Shown here piece after piece: positions 18,454 through 22,399 of a DNA stretch of 22,399 nt. The DNA is taken from positions 1-22,399 of the forward strand of contig BRYA01001360.1 of NCBI GenBank assembly GCA_030267965.1, read 5' to 3'. The stretch is from Triparma columacea. Its lineage: Eukaryota > Sar > Bolidophyceae > Parmales > Triparmaceae. The notes below the pieces were generated by a model. That model did not search any database, was not told the origin of the DNA, and was given only the letters and a program-made list of their open reading frames with translations. The position numbers were made by a program, and so were the translations under genes. Position 1 is the stretch's first letter, and every line of letters begins with the position of its first letter.

Positions 18454-19936
18454 ATGGGAAGAAAAAGGAAAGCACCAAAGGCGTCAGAGGACGCAAAGGC
18501 TTCCAAGAGCGCAAAGACTTCCATAAGCTCAAATTCTTCCGGGAGCTCCAGGGCGTCCAAGAGCTCAAAGGCTTCCAGAAGCTCAAAGGCTTCCGGGAGA
18601 TCCAAGTCGTCCAAGAGCTCAAAGACTTCCGTAACCTCAAAGGCTTCCAGAAGCCGGGCTCGGACCACCTCTACCAACTACGCCCCCCCCGCCAGCCCTC
18701 AAAGCATCGACTTCATCCACACAGAGTCCGTCGATTCCGTCGTCTTCAGTCAGGCCTGGGAGCTCGGGGAAAGTGTCCTTGTCCACTGGGAGAACAATGG
18801 CTACTGGTACCCTGGGACAATATCCCGAATTAACAAAGACGGGACGGTCGGGGTAGACTACGAGGACGGGGACAAGGAGAAGGAGGTTTCCTTGGAGAGG
18901 GTTAGGAAGGGGGGTGGTGTAGGGGCTGAGGGTGGGGGGGGGAAGAAAAGGGGGGGGGGATCATCGAAGGCCGACCGGAGGAAGAGCGAGGGATCATCGA
19001 AGGCCGAGCGGAGGAAGAGCGAGGGCAAGGGACGGAGGGGATACCTTAGGAATAGGGAGGACTGGAAAGGGGAGGAGAAGGCGGCGGGGAGTAGGCTGGG
19101 AGAGGACAGACACGGAGACGTTGTTGGAGTGCTAGATAAGGTCAGGGGTAAGTGAAAGGGGGGGGGCGGGGAGAGAAGGGAAGGGAGAGGGTGGGGGGAG
19201 GGGGGAGGGGGGGGCTTCTGATTGCAGCCCACTGTTGCTCATCTCCATACTATACTTGGGGATACTTCTCTCTCTCTCGCTCTCTCTCTCTCACTCTCTC
19301 TCACTCTCTCTCTCTTCCCTCACACACACAGCCAAATACCAAAACAAGTGGTACCTCGCCTGGGCCATGTACAAGCTTAGTTCCCGCGGCGGCTACTACG
19401 TCTGGGGCGCAATTGATGAGAGCGAGTGGTGGGGTCCCGTGAAGGAGTGTAACATCGTGGTACTCACGGGGGAGGAGAAGGAGAATAGAGGAACTTGGGA
19501 CGTCTGGGAGTACGAGGACGAGGGTGACGAGGAAGAAGATGACGAGGAAGAGAGGGCGGTGGTGGGGGAAACAAAGAAAAGGAGGGTGCGCGAGGAAGTG
19601 GGGGCGGCGGCAGGGGTAAAAAAGAAAAGGAGGGTACGCGAGGAAGAGGGGGCGGCGGCGGGGGGGAAAAAGAAAAGGAGGGTACGCGAGGAAGAGGGAG
19701 CGGCGGCGGGGGGGAAAAAGAAAAGGAGGGAAAGGTTGGGGTGCGCTAGGTGCAGGCACTCTAAGAACGGGTGCCTGCAGTGTAACCCTAATCGGAGGGT
19801 AAGGTCGGGGTGCTCTAGGTGCAGGAACTCTAAGAACGGGTGCTTGCAGTGTAACCCTAACCACCCTAGGTACGTGGGAGGGGGGGGGGGGAAGAGGACA
19901 AGGAAGACTGCAGGGGGGGATTGCGGAATCAACTAG
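18454..19936 (+). CDS. Tudor-like domain protein with twin CxxCx6CxxC knuckles
   Basis: The model is join(18454..19147, 19332..19936), 432 aa, with the codon G|CC split by the intron. Residues 1-75 are a basic Lys/Ser/Ala repeat region beginning with MGRKRK, suiting a nuclear protein. Residues about 103-151 form a Tudor-like barrel: GESVLVHWENNGYWYPGTIS with the aromatic cage candidates W112, Y117, W118 and Y119, then VDYEDGDKE. A Lys/Arg/Gly-rich linker contains the repeat SSKA(D/E)RRKSEG. Exon 2 opens with an aromatic block (KWYLAWAMYK; YYVWGAIDESEWWGP), then an acidic stretch and three KKRRVREEEGAAAGG units. Two near-identical knuckles follow: C369-x2-C372-x6-C379-x2-C382 and C392-x2-C395-x6-C402-x2-C405, each reading GC(A/S)RCR.SKNGCLQCNPN. 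The likely role is chromatin reading and DNA or RNA binding (inference). I cannot name the zinc-knuckle family. Confidence 0.85.
19155..19320 (+). other. Intron with G-rich block followed by CT microsatellite
   Basis: The intron is 19148-19331. About 19158-19215 is almost pure purine with runs of five to eight G (G-quadruplex-capable), and about 19267-19320 is a ctctct/ctcact microsatellite leading into cacacacacag at the acceptor. The CT array doubles as an extreme polypyrimidine tract. Confidence 0.85.
19574..19717 (+). repeat. Three 48-nt tandem repeats (KKRRVREEEGAAAGGK)
   Basis: Units at 19574-19621, 19622-19669 and 19670-19717 each encode 16 residues: a basic block, a short acidic block, then Gly/Ala. 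A partial fourth unit (KKRRERLG) leads into the first Cys knuckle. The basic blocks resemble nuclear localisation signals. Units 2 and 3 are nearly identical, so amplification is recent. Confidence 0.92.
19738..19863 (+). repeat. Duplicated Cys-knuckle coding unit
   Basis: Two units of about 60 nt (core 19738-19793 and 19808-19863) differ at few bases and encode the two CxxCx6CxxC knuckles. The high nucleotide identity indicates a recent internal duplication or gene conversion. Confidence 0.88.
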
Positions 19937-20714
19937 AGAGAAGGCAATAAGACTGAGGTTTGACGTACATACGGCAACGGCAGACTCCGCTGCATAAATA
20001 AACCTCAAAGATTCGTTTGCACCAAATTTACAATTATTTATCAAGAAGAGGGGGGGGGAAAGGAAGTATGAGGGAGGAAACAAAGAGAGGGAGTCACGCG
20101 TAGTTTGATTGCTCATTGATTTGATAAAAACGTAAGGGCGCACATGCCGGAGGGACGGAGGAGCGTAGTTGAGGTTAGTGTTAGGAGCAATGAGGTGTGA
20201 TTGAGGTCATGGAGAGAGGGGCGATGAACATTGGGGCGAGCATTGGAGAGGCGTTGGTAATATGGGTAAAGAAGGACGGGAGGAATTAGTTAGTAGTTAA
20301 TTTTTTCGAAACGTCAATAACCCGGGGGTCTGCAGGAATAATTCCTAACAATTCGGAAAAGGGAAACGTCAGCAAACTCTCAAGCTGATCTCTCACCTTT
20401 AACCAGACGAAGCAGCATAAAAGTGAGTTAAGACGAGGAAGACGGGGAACTAACAAGAGTTATTTGACGCAAAAGCTCTTTTTACGCGCGGTGTGATGTG
20501 ATTTGCAAAGTGGCCCGAGATGGAGATGGCAAGAGGCCAAGGAGGGGGGGTTCATGAAACACATCGTGTGTTTTTGGATGACGTCGTCGTCTTTCTTGGA
20601 TTTATTCCCCCCGGAGGACCGGTGATATTCAATTTTAACGTAAGCAACTAACTCATCTTGCCCCCTCCCCGCTTAACATCCTTCCTCTAGGATTGAGAAT
20701 TCTGCAGAGGCAGC
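19937..20714. other. Intergenic region with candidate 5' leader exon and intron of the terminal gene
   Basis: A probable poly(A) signal AATAAA (19997-20002) lies about 60 nt after the Tudor-like gene. No convincing protein ORF follows; runs of G occur near 20050 and 20545. At 20640 a gtaagc donor and at 20690 a C/T-rich tag acceptor bound a possible 51-nt leader intron. The ATG at 20520 upstream of it opens a 40-codon frame that reaches TGA at 20694 after splicing, so it would be an upstream ORF and not part of the main protein. Confidence 0.4.
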
Positions 20715-22331
20715 ATGGATCGCCGCGTCATGGAACTCAGCGAGGAAATTGGATCGTCAACGGACCAACGCGGGGGAAGCGATCGCGAAGATCCCGCTTT
20801 CAAAGGCATGGAGGGGGAGAAGCCTCCCCGAAGGATGGATGCTCCAGACCAAGAGGCTGCTCCCGGTGATGGTAGTCAACCAGACGACAACGCATCGAAG
20901 CAGCACGACAATGTTCTCCTGAAGACCAACTCAAAAAACATTGCCCGGCCCAACAACAGACTACCCACAGACTCCAACCATAATACCTGCAAGCTGTTTC
21001 AATCAAAGCTTTTATCAAGGGGAGCAGTGGAGGGCCTCCTCGACGATTCGACGGGAGATGACACCAGGAAATTTATACGGCTAGCTGATCTCGTCCACGA
21101 GACCCCGGATAAGGTCGTTGACTTTCTCCTGTCCGAATCAAAGGAGGGGAAATTCCGACGCCACATCATCCACGAGTACGAGGGAAAAGATTCTTGCAGC
21201 AGGAGGATCTTGTACTGGCAGCACTACAAAGGCGCAAAAAAAGGCGCAACATTTGTAGAGTACCTTCTTGACATGCGGGTCAAGTGTAACGCCACAGATG
21301 ACCTAAATAACTACACCATTGACATCAACTCCATTAGTTTCAAGGAAGACAATAACGACTTGCCAGAAGAGTCTGTCTCGAAGCTCGCGGAAATCCTGGG
21401 CTCCACGAGAAATGCAAAGCGAGGAAAGATAGGCATGGGCCTGATGACTGTCTCAGAGGTTGAAAACGGGCAGGCGGCGGTTGTGTTCATAGGGACGTTG
21501 GTTTCAGAGGAGAGAGAGACTGACATTGTGTCCTCCTCCAACTCTAGCTCAAAGCCAAGCAAGGTCCTTAAGCATGCCTCGACAATCAGCGGAGGAAGTG
21601 TCAAGGAGGTTTTCGACTCTTTCAAGGAGGTATTTAAGGAGGTTGGGCGACAGTTTAGGCAGCCTGATGTCATTGACATGAGGAGGAAGAAACACTTTGT
21701 AGAAGTGGTCTTGCCAAGGGCACCACCTCTGACAATAGAGGAGGAGGCAATGTTGGAGAGGGTTGGGAGGCTAGAGAAGGAACTTGACACAAAGGGAAAA
21801 AGAGTCAAGGGGACATTGAAGGAGGGGGTGGACAAATTCCTGTGGAGAGAGGGGGACAATGTGTGGGCAGCCTTTGGGGTCACTGTGGACAAGTCAGCAA
21901 AAGGTGTATTGGCAGAGGAATTTCTGCTTGACACATTTGCACGATCTAAGGAGCACTTCAAAAATAATGGGAACTTACCAAGGGTTATCAGGAATGAATT
22001 TGAGGGAACTAGAAGCATGCACTATCATTTGGGTGTGAAGGTCCCTGCCGCCACCAATCGACTATTTGAGAATTGGTTTGTGTGGAAGGAGGCCAAACTT
22101 GAGAATGGCCAGACTGCATACATGACAGGATTTGTGCCTTTGCGTGAATATTATGGGGCAAGCTTCTCCAACCTTAGCAAGGACGGCTTTGTAGTTGGAG
22201 TAACGAGAGGAATCTACATCATGGCAGAGGTTGCCCCAAATGTCTGCAGAGTGACACGCATTCAAACAGTTGATCTGAAATTTAGTGGCCTTCATAAATC
22301 AGTGATGGACAAAGCCATTGACTACCTTGCA
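20715..22331 (+). CDS. START-like domain protein, 3' end cut off by the telomere
   Basis: From the ATG at 20715 (in-frame TGA at 20694 just upstream) the frame is open for 539 codons up to the telomeric repeats, then stays open through them as Gly-Leu repeats to the window end; there is no stop. Residues 1-100 are polar and probably disordered. About 110-280 and 380-539 look like two related alpha/beta regions. The first contains RRILYWQHYKGAKKGATFVEY and later KIGMGLMTVSEVENGQAAVVF. The second contains HYHLGVKVPAATNRLFENWF, the NGQTAYMTGFVPL segment, then VCRVTRIQTVDLKFSGLHKS and VMDKAIDYLA. The order (strand, helix, aromatic strand, later RIQTVDLKFSG before a helix) resembles START lipid-binding folds common in stramenopile multidomain proteins. 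The missing C-terminus probably includes the last helix or further domains. START assignment is tentative; the open frame and its truncation are read directly. Confidence 0.75.
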
Positions 22332-22399
22332 GGGTTAGGGTTAGGGTTAGGGTTAGGGTTAGGGTTAGGGTTAGGGTTAGGGTTAGGGTTAGGGTTAGG
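22332..22399 (+). repeat. Telomeric TTAGGG repeats at the chromosome end
   Basis: There are 68 bases of perfect GGGTTA units, just over eleven copies, running to the last base of the window. The G-rich strand points 5'->3' to the end, as in a true telomere. TTAGGG is the repeat found in many protists including stramenopiles. No degenerate subtelomeric transition exists: unique coding sequence abuts the first unit. Confidence 0.95.

Noticed and set aside
19301..20143. 280-aa minus-strand ORF rich in Pro/Leu/Phe
   Set aside because: It is antisense to the Lys/Arg/Glu repeats and knuckles of the Tudor-like gene. It has repeat-driven composition and no domain.
21311..22018. 235-aa minus-strand ORF in the terminal gene
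   Set aside because: The plus strand has a longer, better protein with recognisable fold features; the minus frame is Ser/Leu-rich shadow.
1..22399. CRISPR array, transposon, tRNA or rRNA genes
   Set aside because: No spaced direct repeats, transposase or reverse transcriptase motifs, tRNA cloverleaf or rRNA signature was seen by eye on either strand. The repeats found are coding or microsatellite arrays plus the telomere.

Overview
The window is nuclear DNA of a eukaryote, and its right end is a chromosome end. The last 68 bases are TTAGGG repeats with the G-rich strand running 5'->3' outward, which is the correct orientation for a telomere. Genes are dense and mostly interrupted by short GT-AG introns (about 50-180 nt, usually gtgag/gtaag donors and C/T-rich acceptors). 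Two proteins carry N-termini resembling bipartite plastid targeting signals (signal peptide, then Phe at or near the expected cleavage site), one with a second thylakoid-lumen-type signal. Together with a putative ciliary coiled-coil protein, this suggests a photosynthetic stramenopile with a secondary red plastid (diatom, bolidophyte or pelagophyte type). That assignment is inference.

Layout, left to right. A possible 3' tail of a gene lies at the left edge (3-101). A four-exon gene (456-3974, +) encodes a 1102-aa protein I do not recognise, with Pro/Gly/Ala-rich repeats. A two-exon gene (4565-5865, +) encodes a thioredoxin-reductase-like flavoprotein with a plastid-type presequence; it keeps the CATC redox centre but lacks the usual NADPH-phosphate-binding Arg motif. 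A four-exon gene (6335-9308, +) encodes a six-transmembrane voltage-gated K+ channel with a cyclic-nucleotide-binding homology domain. A single-exon gene (9473-10423, +) encodes a predicted thylakoid-lumen protein ending in six VVEEPKVE repeats. It converges with a minus-strand coiled-coil gene (12146-10470), possibly of the ciliary TPH type.

An AAAP-family amino acid transporter follows (12645-14515, +, four exons). Next come a minus-strand gene with a mitochondrial-like presequence and no recognised function (16327-14707, three exons, model uncertain), a phospholipid scramblase with a Cys-rich extra tail (16825-18037, +, three exons), and a Tudor-like nuclear protein with twin CxxCx6CxxC knuckles (18454-19936, +, two exons). 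The last gene (20715-22331, +), START-like, is cut by the telomere: its reading frame runs without a stop straight into the TTAGGG array.

The genes look like unrelated housekeeping, signalling and organelle genes, not a cluster with one job. No transposon, CRISPR array, tRNA or rRNA was recognised. The most notable points are the gene truncated at the telomere, the likely NADPH-independent plastid thioredoxin reductase, the orphan 1102-aa protein, and the Tudor/twin-knuckle protein.
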